Assembly: GCA_900314215.1 (NCBI GenBank)
Contig: OMUK01000044.1
Span: 1 to 33,498, forward strand
Source of the DNA: an uncultured Prevotellaceae bacterium
GTDB lineage: Bacteria; Bacteroidota; Bacteroidia; Bacteroidales; Muribaculaceae
Reading direction: 5' to 3'
DNA length: 33,498 nt
A program made the translations under genes and the position numbers. Position 1 is the first letter of the stretch. Each line of letters starts with the position of its first letter. Below the pieces are notes generated by a model. It worked only from the letters and a program-made list of their open reading frames with translations. It searched no databases and had not been told where the DNA came from. Positions 1-6,554 of the stretch are shown here, in pieces.

Positions 1-2
1 TA

Positions 3-446
3 TACCGCTTCATGCAGTGGTCGGCCAAGTGGATGGACCGCTACTTCATCGACCCCTTGCTGGGCATGATACTGCCAGGCGGCGTGGGCGACATCGTCTC
101 GAGCCTGGTCGCCGTGCCAGCCATCTACTACAGCCTGCTGGTGGTGCGCTCGGTGCCTCTCACGCTGGCCGTCACGCTCAATGTGGTGGCCGACGTCGTG
201 CTGGGCATGTTGCCATTCATGGCGGGCGACGTGATCGATTTCTTCTTCCGCTCCTATGGCCGCAACCTCGACCTCATCACTGGCTACATCAACGGCGACA
301 AGCAGGTCGTGACCCAGGTGAGGCGCAAGGCAGTCATCTCGGCCATCGCCATCGTCGTGCTGCTGGCGCTCATCGTCGTGCTGCTCAAGGTGGCCTGGGT
401 GCTCGGCCAGTGGGCCTGGCAGTGGCTGCAGCAAGCCATGCAGTAA
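3..446 (+). CDS. DUF4112 family membrane protein, 5' end outside the window
   Basis: The reading frame is open to the left edge (Tyr-Arg-Phe precede the first visible Met at 12), so the true start is probably outside the window. The visible 147 residues contain the DUF4112 core: MDRYFIDPLLG, a glycine-rich GGVGD turn, then hydrophobic segments and a second acidic GDVIDFFF stretch. A strongly hydrophobic helix sits near the C-terminus (AISAIAIVV-like, about 33 residues before the end). The family is small integral membrane proteins without an assigned function. The gene ends 69 bases before the ribonuclease Z start and is co-directional with it, but a separate promoter candidate lies between them, so co-transcription is not required. 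The family call is from motif recognition; no function is inferred. Confidence 0.75.
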   Translation, partial: YRFMQWSAKWMDRYFIDPLLGMILPGGVGDIVSSLVAVPAIYYSLLVVRSVPLTLAVTLNVVADVVLGMLPFMAGDVIDFFFRSYGRNLDLITGYINGDKQVVTQVRRKAVISAIAIVVLLALIVVLLKVAWVLGQWAWQWLQQAMQ

Positions 447-448
447 TT

Positions 449-480
449 TTTGCAGTTTTTGGAAATTATGACTAATTTTA
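449..480 (+). promoter_or_regulatory. Candidate Bacteroidetes promoter for ribonuclease Z
   Basis: TTTG at 449-452 is followed after 20 bases by TAATTTTA at 473-480, seven of eight matches to the Bacteroidetes -7 box TAnnTTTG. A start site near 487 would leave a leader of about 30 bases before the ATG at 516, which supports that start over the in-frame codons further upstream. Confidence 0.45.
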
Positions 481-515
481 TGCCGTCGGGCGGCAGCCGA
501 CCGACAAATATTGAA

Positions 516-1436
516 ATGACTAAATTTGAACTAAACATACTGGGATGTGGCTCGGCCACGTCGTCGCTCAAGCACTTGCCCTCGAGCCAGGTGCTCAACC
601 TGCGCGACAACCTCTACATGATAGATTGCGGCGAGGGCGCCCAGCTCGAGATGCGGCGCATGAAATTGAAGTTCTCCCGCCTCAATCACATCTTCATCAG
701 CCACTTGCATGGCGACCACTGCTTCGGCCTGCCAGGCCTGCTCTCCACATTGGCCTTGCTGGGCAAGACGGGGACCATCACCATCCATATTTTTCAAGAT
801 GGCGCCGACCAGTTTCAGCACCTGCTGGGCTACTTCTGCCGGGAGATGCCCTATGAGCTCAAGTGGCACATCATCGACACCCACAAGGCAGTGATCTATG
901 AGGACAACGCCATCACGGTGACCACGATACCGCTGCGCCACCGCATTCCCGCGGTGGGTTTCCTCTTTGCCGAGAAGCCCAAGCTGCGCCACATCATCGC
1001 CGAGCGGGTGAAGCAATACGACGTGCCGGTCTACTACATGAACAGCCTGCGCCAGGGCAAGGACTATGTGACCCCCGGCGGCGTGGTGATACCCAATGCC
1101 GAGCTCACCACCGAGCCCGACCATTGCGTGAGCTATGCCTATTGCAGCGACACGGCCTATAGCAAGCGCGTGGTCAATGCGGTGCGGGGCGTCGACTGGC
1201 TCTACCACGAGTCGACCTATGGCGACGACTGCGCCAAGCAAGCCAAGCAGCGCTACCACAGCACGGCGCGCGATGCCGCCACCGTGGCGCGCGATGCGGG
1301 CGTGAAGCATCTCATACTGGGCCACTACAGCAAGCGCTATGTCGACGACACCATCTTGCTGCACCAGGCCCAAGAGGTTTTCCCCCACACCATCCTGGGC
1401 AACGAGGGCATGACCCTCGACCTCAACCAAGTGTAA
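516..1436 (+). CDS. rnz: Ribonuclease Z (tRNA 3' endonuclease)
   Basis: A 306-residue metallo-beta-lactamase-fold enzyme that removes 3' trailers from tRNA precursors; its length is that of the short bacterial RNase Z form. The metal-binding signature HLHGDH is at residues 63-68, with further expected ligands at H142 (in PLRHRIP), D212 (in CSDTAY) and H270 (in LGHYSKRY). The segment at about 150-190 corresponds to the flexible exosite arm of the family. The N-terminus starts with the typical beta strand MTKFELNILGCGSA. The frame is open further upstream (TTG at 450), but the ATG at 516 matches the family start and sits at a sensible distance from the promoter candidate. Cytoplasmic. Converges on the - strand gene ending at 1568. 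Confidence 0.95.
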   Translation: MTKFELNILGCGSATSSLKHLPSSQVLNLRDNLYMIDCGEGAQLEMRRMKLKFSRLNHIFISHLHGDHCFGLPGLLSTLALLGKTGTITIHIFQDGADQFQHLLGYFCREMPYELKWHIIDTHKAVIYEDNAITVTTIPLRHRIPAVGFLFAEKPKLRHIIAERVKQYDVPVYYMNSLRQGKDYVTPGGVVIPNAELTTEPDHCVSYAYCSDTAYSKRVVNAVRGVDWLYHESTYGDDCAKQAKQRYHSTARDAATVARDAGVKHLILGHYSKRYVDDTILLHQAQEVFPHTILGNEGMTLDLNQV

Positions 1437-1456
1437 CATCATAACATCACACTCAC

Positions 1457-1501
1457 AAAAAAAGACGGCGCGGCATGCTCGATGGCGAGATGCTGCGCCG
1501 T
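1457..1501 (-). terminator. Rho-independent terminator, mainly for the - strand gene ending at 1568
   Basis: Positions 1465-1501 form a long hairpin: ACGGCGC pairs with GCGCCGT, followed by a G.U pair, GCAT with ATGC, a bulged G, and CTCG with CGAG around an ATGG loop. On the + strand the hairpin is preceded by A7 (1457-1463), so the - strand transcript has U7 directly after the stem. It lies between two converging genes and may also stop rnz transcripts, although there is no U tract in that direction. Confidence 0.8.
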
Positions 1502-1528
1502 TGCTCACTGTATTACGCCGTTGCTCAC
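1496..1528. repeat. 13-base direct repeat in the convergent gap
   Basis: CGCCGTTGCTCAC occurs at 1496-1508 and again at 1516-1528, exactly 20 bases apart. The first copy overlaps the foot of the terminator hairpin. No function is evident; it may be a remnant of a small duplication. Confidence 0.7.
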
Positions 1529-1567
1529 GATGGTTGTTGAGCGTGTGAGCGGTATTGTGTTCTATCT

Positions 1568-3091
1568 TTAGTAGCCAAACGACACCGAGGTGTAGAAGCG
1601 GCCGTTGTTGTAGTTGCGGCTCAGGGTCACGTAGCCTCGGCCGTCGCCACCCACCCAAGTCACTGCTGGGAACAGCCCGCTCACCACTTGCACGGGGCGG
1701 CCATAGGTGCGATACATCGTGCTATACAACTGGTTGTAGCGATACACGTCGTCGTAGGTCATGTAGTAGCTGAACTGTGCATAGTTGAGGCCACTCACGG
1801 GATCGTAGTTGAGCATCACATCGGGCCAGGTGTAGCCGAAGAGGTTCACATTGTCGAGATATATCACGTTGTCGTAGTAGCCATCGATGTTATATCCGTT
1901 GTAGTAGAGGAAGTTGAGCGATGCGTCGTAGGCTGTGCCGAAGTAGAGGCCTATGATGCCGTCGACGATCGGGCAACCAGTGAGCGGAGTGAAGCCCACG
2001 GGTATCACTGGGCGATACCACCACAGGCTGTGACGCCAGGGCTGTGGAGCAGGACGCCAGGGGCGATTCCAACCACGCATGTAGCGGTCAAACATTGGGC
2101 CATCGGGACGGCCGCCGCGCGGACGGAATCCCTCGCGATAGCGGAACCTGTCGTAGCGGCCAGGATCGTGGCCGGGTCCCATTCCACCTGGGCGATGGCC
2201 GAAGTCACGGTCGCCAGGGCGATGACCGCCGCGGTCGTCAAAGTTGCGGTCACCAGGGCGATTGCCACCGCGGCCGTCGAAGTTGCCATTGCCGCCGGGG
2301 CGATTGCCACCACGGCCGTCGAAGTTGCCATTGCCGCCAGGACGGTTGCCGCCACGGTTGTCAAAATTGCCACCAGGACGGTTGCCATTGCCACCAGGGC
2401 GGTTGCCACCGCGATTGTCGAAGTTGGGCATTCGGCTGCTCATCGAGCCGCCATTGCGGTTGCCAAAGTCCTCTCTTCTTGCATTGTCGAGGTAGGAACC
2501 TTTGGCATGCACGCCATTGTTGGCAGGATTGGTCGATTGGCCACCTCGGGGAGCGACTGCTGGACGGCTGGCGCTCGAGTTGCCCATACCAGGCTGGCTC
2601 ACGCTGCGATTGCTCACACCAGGATTCACGCTGCGACCCGTGTAGCCGTTGTTGGGCCTTGGGGTGCTGTTGGCGCGAGTCACTTGCTCGCCATAGTTGC
2701 CATAGCTGGCTTCAGAGCGCATGCTGCCGCTCGGGCGGCTATAGCTGCTGCTGGGGCGGCTGGTAGTCATCGGGGTGCTGGGGCGGCTATAGCTGCTGCT
2801 GGGGCGGCCTGTGCTGTAGCTGGGCTGGCGGCTGCTCATCGAGCCACCGTTGTAGTCACCGCTGGGTGCCGTGCGCGTTGCCTGACGGTTGTCGTAGTGC
2901 GACATCGACTCGCGGCTGGAATTATTGTCGGCAGAAGGACGGCTCATGCTGTTGCCTCCCGATGGTCTCTCGGTGCGGGGCTCGCCTCTCATGCCTGAGA
3001 CACGTTGAGGTTGTGCCGATGCTGGTGCAGTCATGAACAGACCGCTCACGAGCATAACTGCGCACATTGAAGTTAAAGTAGATCTTTTCAT
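1568..3091 (-). CDS. Secreted low-complexity protein with Gly/Arg/Pro/Asn repeats
   Basis: 507 residues, function not recognised. The N-terminus is a clear signal peptide (MKRSTL, hydrophobic core, cut after APASA-Q). Residues from about 25 to 220 are Ser/Arg/Pro/Asn-rich with a repeated RPSSSYSRPS unit. Residues of roughly 220-330 are imperfect repeats built on GGNRPGG and NFDGR. From about 340 to the end the composition changes to an aromatic, probably folded domain (WRHSLWWYRPVIPVGF, then many Tyr/Asn/Asp). This reads as an export signal, a disordered basic linker and a C-terminal globular domain. The linker could bind acidic polymers or nucleic acid, but that is speculation. It is isolated: no close co-directional neighbour, its own terminator at 1457-1501, and no good promoter match in the 177 bases upstream. 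Confidence 0.8.
   Translation of the reverse strand: MKRSTLTSMCAVMLVSGLFMTAPASAQPQRVSGMRGEPRTERPSGGNSMSRPSADNNSSRESMSHYDNRQATRTAPSGDYNGGSMSSRQPSYSTGRPSSSYSRPSTPMTTSRPSSSYSRPSGSMRSEASYGNYGEQVTRANSTPRPNNGYTGRSVNPGVSNRSVSQPGMGNSSASRPAVAPRGGQSTNPANNGVHAKGSYLDNARREDFGNRNGGSMSSRMPNFDNRGGNRPGGNGNRPGGNFDNRGGNRPGGNGNFDGRGGNRPGGNGNFDGRGGNRPGDRNFDDRGGHRPGDRDFGHRPGGMGPGHDPGRYDRFRYREGFRPRGGRPDGPMFDRYMRGWNRPWRPAPQPWRHSLWWYRPVIPVGFTPLTGCPIVDGIIGLYFGTAYDASLNFLYYNGYNIDGYYDNVIYLDNVNLFGYTWPDVMLNYDPVSGLNYAQFSYYMTYDDVYRYNQLYSTMYRTYGRPVQVVSGLFPAVTWVGGDGRGYVTLSRNYNNGRFYTSVSFGY
2211..2430. repeat. Degenerate coding tandem repeats (Gly-Asn-Arg-Pro-Gly units)
   Basis: Several units of roughly 27 to 42 bases, built around a GGNRPGG / NFDGRGG motif on the - strand, lie head to tail inside the secreted protein gene. 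Two neighbouring units (near 2260-2340) are nearly identical at the DNA level, suggesting recent unit duplication. The array is in frame throughout, so length changes would alter the linker without breaking the gene. Confidence 0.7.
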
Positions 3092-3268
3092 AACGCTTGA
3101 TTTTAAATTGTTAATTATTGTGATTTCTTCGTTTATCTCGTTTGCTTCTTTGACGTGATTTATAATGTTTAGTTTAATATACTTCGGCGGTTAAATTGAC
3201 CAGTAGCCACTTTTTATCGACCAATGGCGTGTATTGTCGGTATTTTTATGCTCTTTTGCAGTGATTCC

Positions 3269-3814
3269 TCACTCTGGGTCGTCCATCCTGAAGATTGTGA
3301 AGTTCACTTTGCCATAGTTGCGGTGCTGGTAGTAGTGGGGCAGGGTTGAGAAGTCGTAGGCCTTGCTGTGCTCGATGATGAAGATGGTGCTGGGCTTGAG
3401 CATGCGCGACTCGAGCACGAGGCGTGGCACGTCGGCAAAGTTGGGCAAGTCGTAGGGCGGGTCGGCAAAGATGATGTCGTATTGCTGCTTGCAGGTGGCC
3501 ACAAACTTAAACACATCGCCGCGCGCTTGCACCAGGCCGTTGTCGTGCAGCTGCGCTTTCACCTTGGCGATGAAGTTGTATTGCACGGCGGCCTTCTCCA
3601 CGCTGGTGACCATGGAGCAGCCTCGTGAGAGAAACTCAAAGCTCATGGCACCGGTGCCCGAGAAGAGGTCGAGGGCGGTGAGCCCGTCAAAGTCGACCCA
3701 GTTGCCCAGCACGTTGAATATGTTCTCGCGAGCCATGTCGGTCGTGGGGCGTGCCGTGATATTGGTGGGCACCTGGAAGCGTCGGCGGCCATATTTTCCT
3801 GCAATTATACGCAT
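3269..3814 (-). CDS. rsmD: 16S rRNA (guanine(966)-N(2))-methyltransferase RsmD
   Basis: A 181-residue SAM-dependent methyltransferase that modifies G966 of 16S rRNA on the small subunit. It starts with MRIIAGKYGRRRF, the typical RsmD N-terminus, followed by the conserved RPTTDMARENIFN segment, the SAM-binding loop LDLFSGTGAMSFE and the catalytic motif FADPPYDLP. The same frame stays open for about 250 codons upstream, but that part is composition-driven; the ATG at 3814 is chosen because it gives the family start and overlaps the end of the DUF3822 gene by 10 bases. DUF3822 followed by rsmD is a usual Bacteroidetes arrangement and implies translational coupling. Confidence 0.95.
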   Translation of the reverse strand: MRIIAGKYGRRRFQVPTNITARPTTDMARENIFNVLGNWVDFDGLTALDLFSGTGAMSFEFLSRGCSMVTSVEKAAVQYNFIAKVKAQLHDNGLVQARGDVFKFVATCKQQYDIIFADPPYDLPNFADVPRLVLESRMLKPSTIFIIEHSKAYDFSTLPHYYQHRNYGKVNFTIFRMDDPE

Positions 3815-4638
3815 AGGGCAAGCAGTATGAGTTCGAGTGGAGCTTTCACGGCATCCTGGCCTATCTTGAGTGCGGCTGCCGGGAAGATGGCCGGCATCAC
3901 GTAGCTCACATATTGTCGCAGCACTGGTATCACCTGAGTGCGTGGTTGCTTGTCGCCAGTCACGAGCAACTCGTCGCGCTGCTGGTCGAGCCCGAAGGTT
4001 TGCCAAGCGTGCAGGGCATAGTAGGCGGCGTCGTTGATGTCCTTGTAGGCATAGCTGCAGGCCATCACGAGCTGGCGGTCGCGGGTGATGAGCACATCGA
4101 TATAGTCGGTGTGCAGGTTGAGGTGCAGGCAAGCCACCTCGCGGTTCTCGTCCTGGCGGCGGTAGTGCTCGCACAAGGGGTAGAGGTGGTGCACCACCGT
4201 GGGCATGCCAAATGTGCGGTCGAGAAAGCTCATCACGCCCTGGGGCGCTGCATAGGCGATGCCCACGTTGCATCGCGGCAGCTGGCAGAAGGCGAAGTCG
4301 CCCTTGGCGTCGGGATAGGTGGCGTCGAAGGCGTCTTGGGCCGTCATTTCGTCGGCATAGGCAGGGGGTAGTATCACAAATTGCGAGGAGTCGACCATCA
4401 CGCGCACCTGCTTGTACTCCTCGAGCAGCACGTTGTTGTCGTAGATGGCGTTTTCCAGGGCTTTCAGGTAGGTGCCTGCACTCAGGTCGAGGGCGATGGA
4501 GCCCACCATGAGCGAGTTGTCCTGGTCCACGTCGTAGAGCATGTATTGCACCTTGTCGCGGCACAGGCCCAGCTCAAGCGTCCAGTACTCGGGGCGCTCA
4601 ATGTGGATGTCGGCTGTTGTATTTGACAGGTTGCTCAT
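3805..4638 (-). CDS. DUF3822 family protein
   Basis: 277 residues of a family found directly upstream of rsmD in many Bacteroidetes; no biochemical role is established. It has no signal peptide or membrane segment, so it is likely cytoplasmic. The pattern of short strands with acidic turns, ending near residues 140-200 in LHTDYIDVLITRDRQLV, resembles the actin-like ATPase fold suggested for the family, but no complete nucleotide-binding motif can be read by eye. The last 10 bases overlap the rsmD start. A good promoter candidate lies 35 bases upstream, so DUF3822-rsmD is probably a two-gene operon independent of the transporter gene behind it. Confidence 0.85.
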   Translation of the reverse strand: MSNLSNTTADIHIERPEYWTLELGLCRDKVQYMLYDVDQDNSLMVGSIALDLSAGTYLKALENAIYDNNVLLEEYKQVRVMVDSSQFVILPPAYADEMTAQDAFDATYPDAKGDFAFCQLPRCNVGIAYAAPQGVMSFLDRTFGMPTVVHHLYPLCEHYRRQDENREVACLHLNLHTDYIDVLITRDRQLVMACSYAYKDINDAAYYALHAWQTFGLDQQRDELLVTGDKQPRTQVIPVLRQYVSYVMPAIFPAAALKIGQDAVKAPLELILLALCV

Positions 4639-4672
4639 CGTGGTGGCTCAGTTAGAAATCGCTTTTCAGGTG

Positions 4673-4704
4673 CAAATTTAATCTTTTTTTTACAAGAAAG
4701 CAAG
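4673..4704 (-). promoter_or_regulatory. Candidate promoter for DUF3822-rsmD
   Basis: On the - strand CTTG (4704-4701) is followed after 20 bases by TAAATTTG (4680-4673), an exact TAnnTTTG box. The expected start site, near 4666, leaves a leader of about 28 bases. The -33 element overlaps the 3' end of the transporter gene. Confidence 0.55.
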
Positions 4705-6351
4705 CAATATCACCTGCGCGAGGATCACGCGCACAAACATGCATAGCGGGTACACCGTGGTATAGGCTACCGAGGCGCGGTCGCTCTTGAGCGAGTCGTG
4801 GGCATAGTCGAGCGCCATGGGGTTGGCCATGGCTCCGCACAGCATGCCGCTTATCGTGCCAAAGTCGATTTTCATGCCTTTCAGGGCAATCACGCCCACG
4901 ATGAGCACAGGTATCACGGTGAGCAGGAAGCCTGTGCCTATCCACGTCAACCCCTCGGGGCGCATCACGGTGGCAAAGAAGTCGCGGCCCGAGTCCAGGC
5001 CCAGGCAGGCAAGATACATCGAGAGGCCCAGCGAGCGCATCATCAAGTTGGCGCTCTGCGTGGTGTAGGTCACCATGTGCAGGCGTGGGCCATAGGCGCC
5101 CATGAGTATGCCTATGATGATGGGGCCGCCAGCCAGTCCCAGCCTCACGGGGTTGCTGATGCCTGGCAGGCTGATGGGGATGAGTCCCACCAGCAGGCCT
5201 ATGGTGAGGCCTATGAATATCGAGATCAGGTTGGGCTCGTCGAGGTCTTTCACGGCGTTGCCCAGCATCTTCTCCACATTGCCTATCGAGGCTTCCTCGC
5301 CCACCACGGTGATGCGGTCGCCCAGCAAGATGTGCAGGTCGGGGGTGGCAAGCAGCTTCATGCCGTTGCGGAAGATGCGGGTCACGTTCACCCCGAAGTG
5401 GTTGCGCAGCTTCAGGTCGCCCAGACGCTTGCCGTTCATGCTGGGCTTGGTCACGAGTATGCGGCGCGACACCAGTTTGCTGTCGATGGCGTTCCAGTCG
5501 ATGTCGTCCTTGTTGTAGTCGGTTTTCTCTTGCTCGCCAAAGATCACCTTCATCGTGTCGCTCGAGTCGCCGTTGGTGATCACCAGGATGCGGTCGTCCT
5601 TGTTGAGCACAGTCTCGCTCGATGGTATGCTCACCTTGCCGTCGCGCCACAGGCGGGAGATGATGAATTGCGCGCCGGCTACGCTGGCAAGCTCACTTAT
5701 CTTTTTCCCATAGATGCCGGGATTCTCGATGCGATAGGCTGCGATATAGGTTTGGTCGGTCTGCTCCTGGCTGCTGGTCACCACGTCGCCCTTGTGCACG
5801 ATGGTCTTCTGCATGAGCAGGATGGCGAGTATCACGCCCACCACGCCCAGGGGGTAGGTGAGAGCGCAACCCAGCGCCGCTCCGCTCGTGGGCTGCCCCA
5901 GTTGGGCCAGCGTCTGCTGCGCGGCACCCAGGGCAGGCGTGTTGGTCGTGGCACCGCACATGATGCCCACGGCGTCGGTGAGCTTGATGCCAAACATGGC
6001 CGGCATCAGTATGGTGAAGACGGTGCCTATCACCACTACCAGCAGGGCCAGCATGGTGAGCGACAGCCCGCTCTTGCGCAGCGAGCTGAAGAAGCCCGGA
6101 CCCACTTGCACGCCCAGAGCGTAGACAAAGAGCGCCAGCCCGAAGTCCTCGGCATAGAGCAGCACCTGCGGGTCGATCGAGAAGCCCAGGTGCCCCAGGA
6201 AGATGCCCATGAAGAACACAAAGGTGACGCCCAGCGAGATGCCAAGCACCTTCACCTTGCCCAGAGCCAAACCACTGGCGCAGATGATCGACAGGATGAT
6301 TACGGCCTGTAACGCAGAGTGCTGCGACAATATGTCGAGAATCCATTCCAT
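4690..6351 (-). CDS. Putative transporter of the AspT/YidE/YbjL family with two TrkA-C domains
   Basis: 553 residues. Two hydrophobic halves (about 1-185 and 385-553), each with five to six membrane segments, flank a soluble centre of about 200 residues. The halves share the family-typical pattern (LGLALFVYALGVQVGPGF in the first, MYLACLGLDSGRDFF in the second). The centre reads as two TrkA-C/RCK-C regulatory domains, at about 205-290 and 295-375, with motifs such as NPGIYGKKISEL and DRILVITNGD. The family includes the aspartate-alanine exchanger AspT; the substrate here cannot be told from sequence. The motif GATTNTPALGAA in the first half is a conserved family loop. Inner membrane. It appears to be transcribed alone, with a promoter candidate right in front of it. 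Confidence 0.9.
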   Translation of the reverse strand: MEWILDILSQHSALQAVIILSIICASGLALGKVKVLGISLGVTFVFFMGIFLGHLGFSIDPQVLLYAEDFGLALFVYALGVQVGPGFFSSLRKSGLSLTMLALLVVVIGTVFTILMPAMFGIKLTDAVGIMCGATTNTPALGAAQQTLAQLGQPTSGAALGCALTYPLGVVGVILAILLMQKTIVHKGDVVTSSQEQTDQTYIAAYRIENPGIYGKKISELASVAGAQFIISRLWRDGKVSIPSSETVLNKDDRILVITNGDSSDTMKVIFGEQEKTDYNKDDIDWNAIDSKLVSRRILVTKPSMNGKRLGDLKLRNHFGVNVTRIFRNGMKLLATPDLHILLGDRITVVGEEASIGNVEKMLGNAVKDLDEPNLISIFIGLTIGLLVGLIPISLPGISNPVRLGLAGGPIIIGILMGAYGPRLHMVTYTTQSANLMMRSLGLSMYLACLGLDSGRDFFATVMRPEGLTWIGTGFLLTVIPVLIVGVIALKGMKIDFGTISGMLCGAMANPMALDYAHDSLKSDRASVAYTTVYPLCMFVRVILAQVILLAFL

Positions 6352-6362
6352 TTTTGCGCCTG

Positions 6363-6395
6363 CAAAGTTACTACTTTTTTACTCGATTTCCCAAT
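6363..6395 (-). promoter_or_regulatory. Candidate promoter for the AspT/YidE-type transporter
   Basis: TAACTTTG (6370-6363 on the - strand) matches TAnnTTTG exactly. ATTG lies 21 bases upstream, a three-of-four match to the -33 element. The expected transcript would begin only a few bases before the ATG at 6351, so the leader would be very short. Confidence 0.5.
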
Positions 6396-6443
6396 TTCCC
6401 TCCTCTATATCGGGCTTTATACTTTTTCCTGCTGCCGCATAAC

Positions 6444-6481
6444 AAAGAGGGGATGCGATATTTGAATCACATCCTCTCTTT
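6444..6481 (-). terminator. Hairpin terminator candidate downstream of the large adhesin-like gene
   Basis: AAAGAGGGGATG (6444-6455) pairs with CATCCTCTCTTT (6470-6481): 12 pairs including one G.U, around a 14-base loop. The stem ends in an A/T track on both sides, so it could work in either direction. It sits between the - strand adhesin-like gene (stop at 6555) and the - strand transporter. Confidence 0.55.
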
Positions 6482-6495
6482 AATTGTATCATGCT

Positions 6496-6548
6496 AGCTC
6501 GTCACGCGGCGCGGTAGCGTGGCGATTGTGACTGAGCTGTGTGCACAA
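6496..6548 (-). terminator. Second hairpin, seven bases after the adhesin-like stop codon
   Basis: AGCTC-GTCAC (6496-6505) pairs with GTGAC-t-GAGCT (6538-6548), ten pairs with a single bulged T. Inside it CACGC (6503-6507) could alternatively pair with GCGTG. There is no U tract, so it may protect the mRNA 3' end or act together with the hairpin at 6444-6481 rather than be a classical terminator. Confidence 0.4.
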
Positions 6549-6554
6549 GCGTGA

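Noticed and set aside
521-528. TAAATTTG, a perfect -7 box, within the first codons of rnz
   Set aside because: It lies inside the coding sequence. A better-positioned element with a TTTG at 20 bases is found at 449-480.
2211-2430. Regularly spaced repeats resembling a CRISPR array
   Set aside because: Units are coding, contiguous without unique spacers and of irregular length, and no cas gene is nearby.
1688-2998. Long + strand open frame opposite the secreted repeat protein
   Set aside because: Its Val/Ala/His-rich translation is the mirror of the Gly/Arg/Pro/Asn repeats. The - strand frame has a signal peptide, a stop next to a terminator and a sensible domain order.
3815-4564. N-terminal extension of the rsmD frame by 250 codons
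   Set aside because: It overlaps the DUF3822 gene almost completely, is Arg/Pro/His-rich and is not part of RsmD. The internal ATG at 3814 gives the family length.
4798-6312. 504-codon + strand frame opposite the transporter
   Set aside because: His/Gln/Ala-rich composition with no family motif. It is an antisense shadow of a clear membrane transporter in GC-rich DNA.
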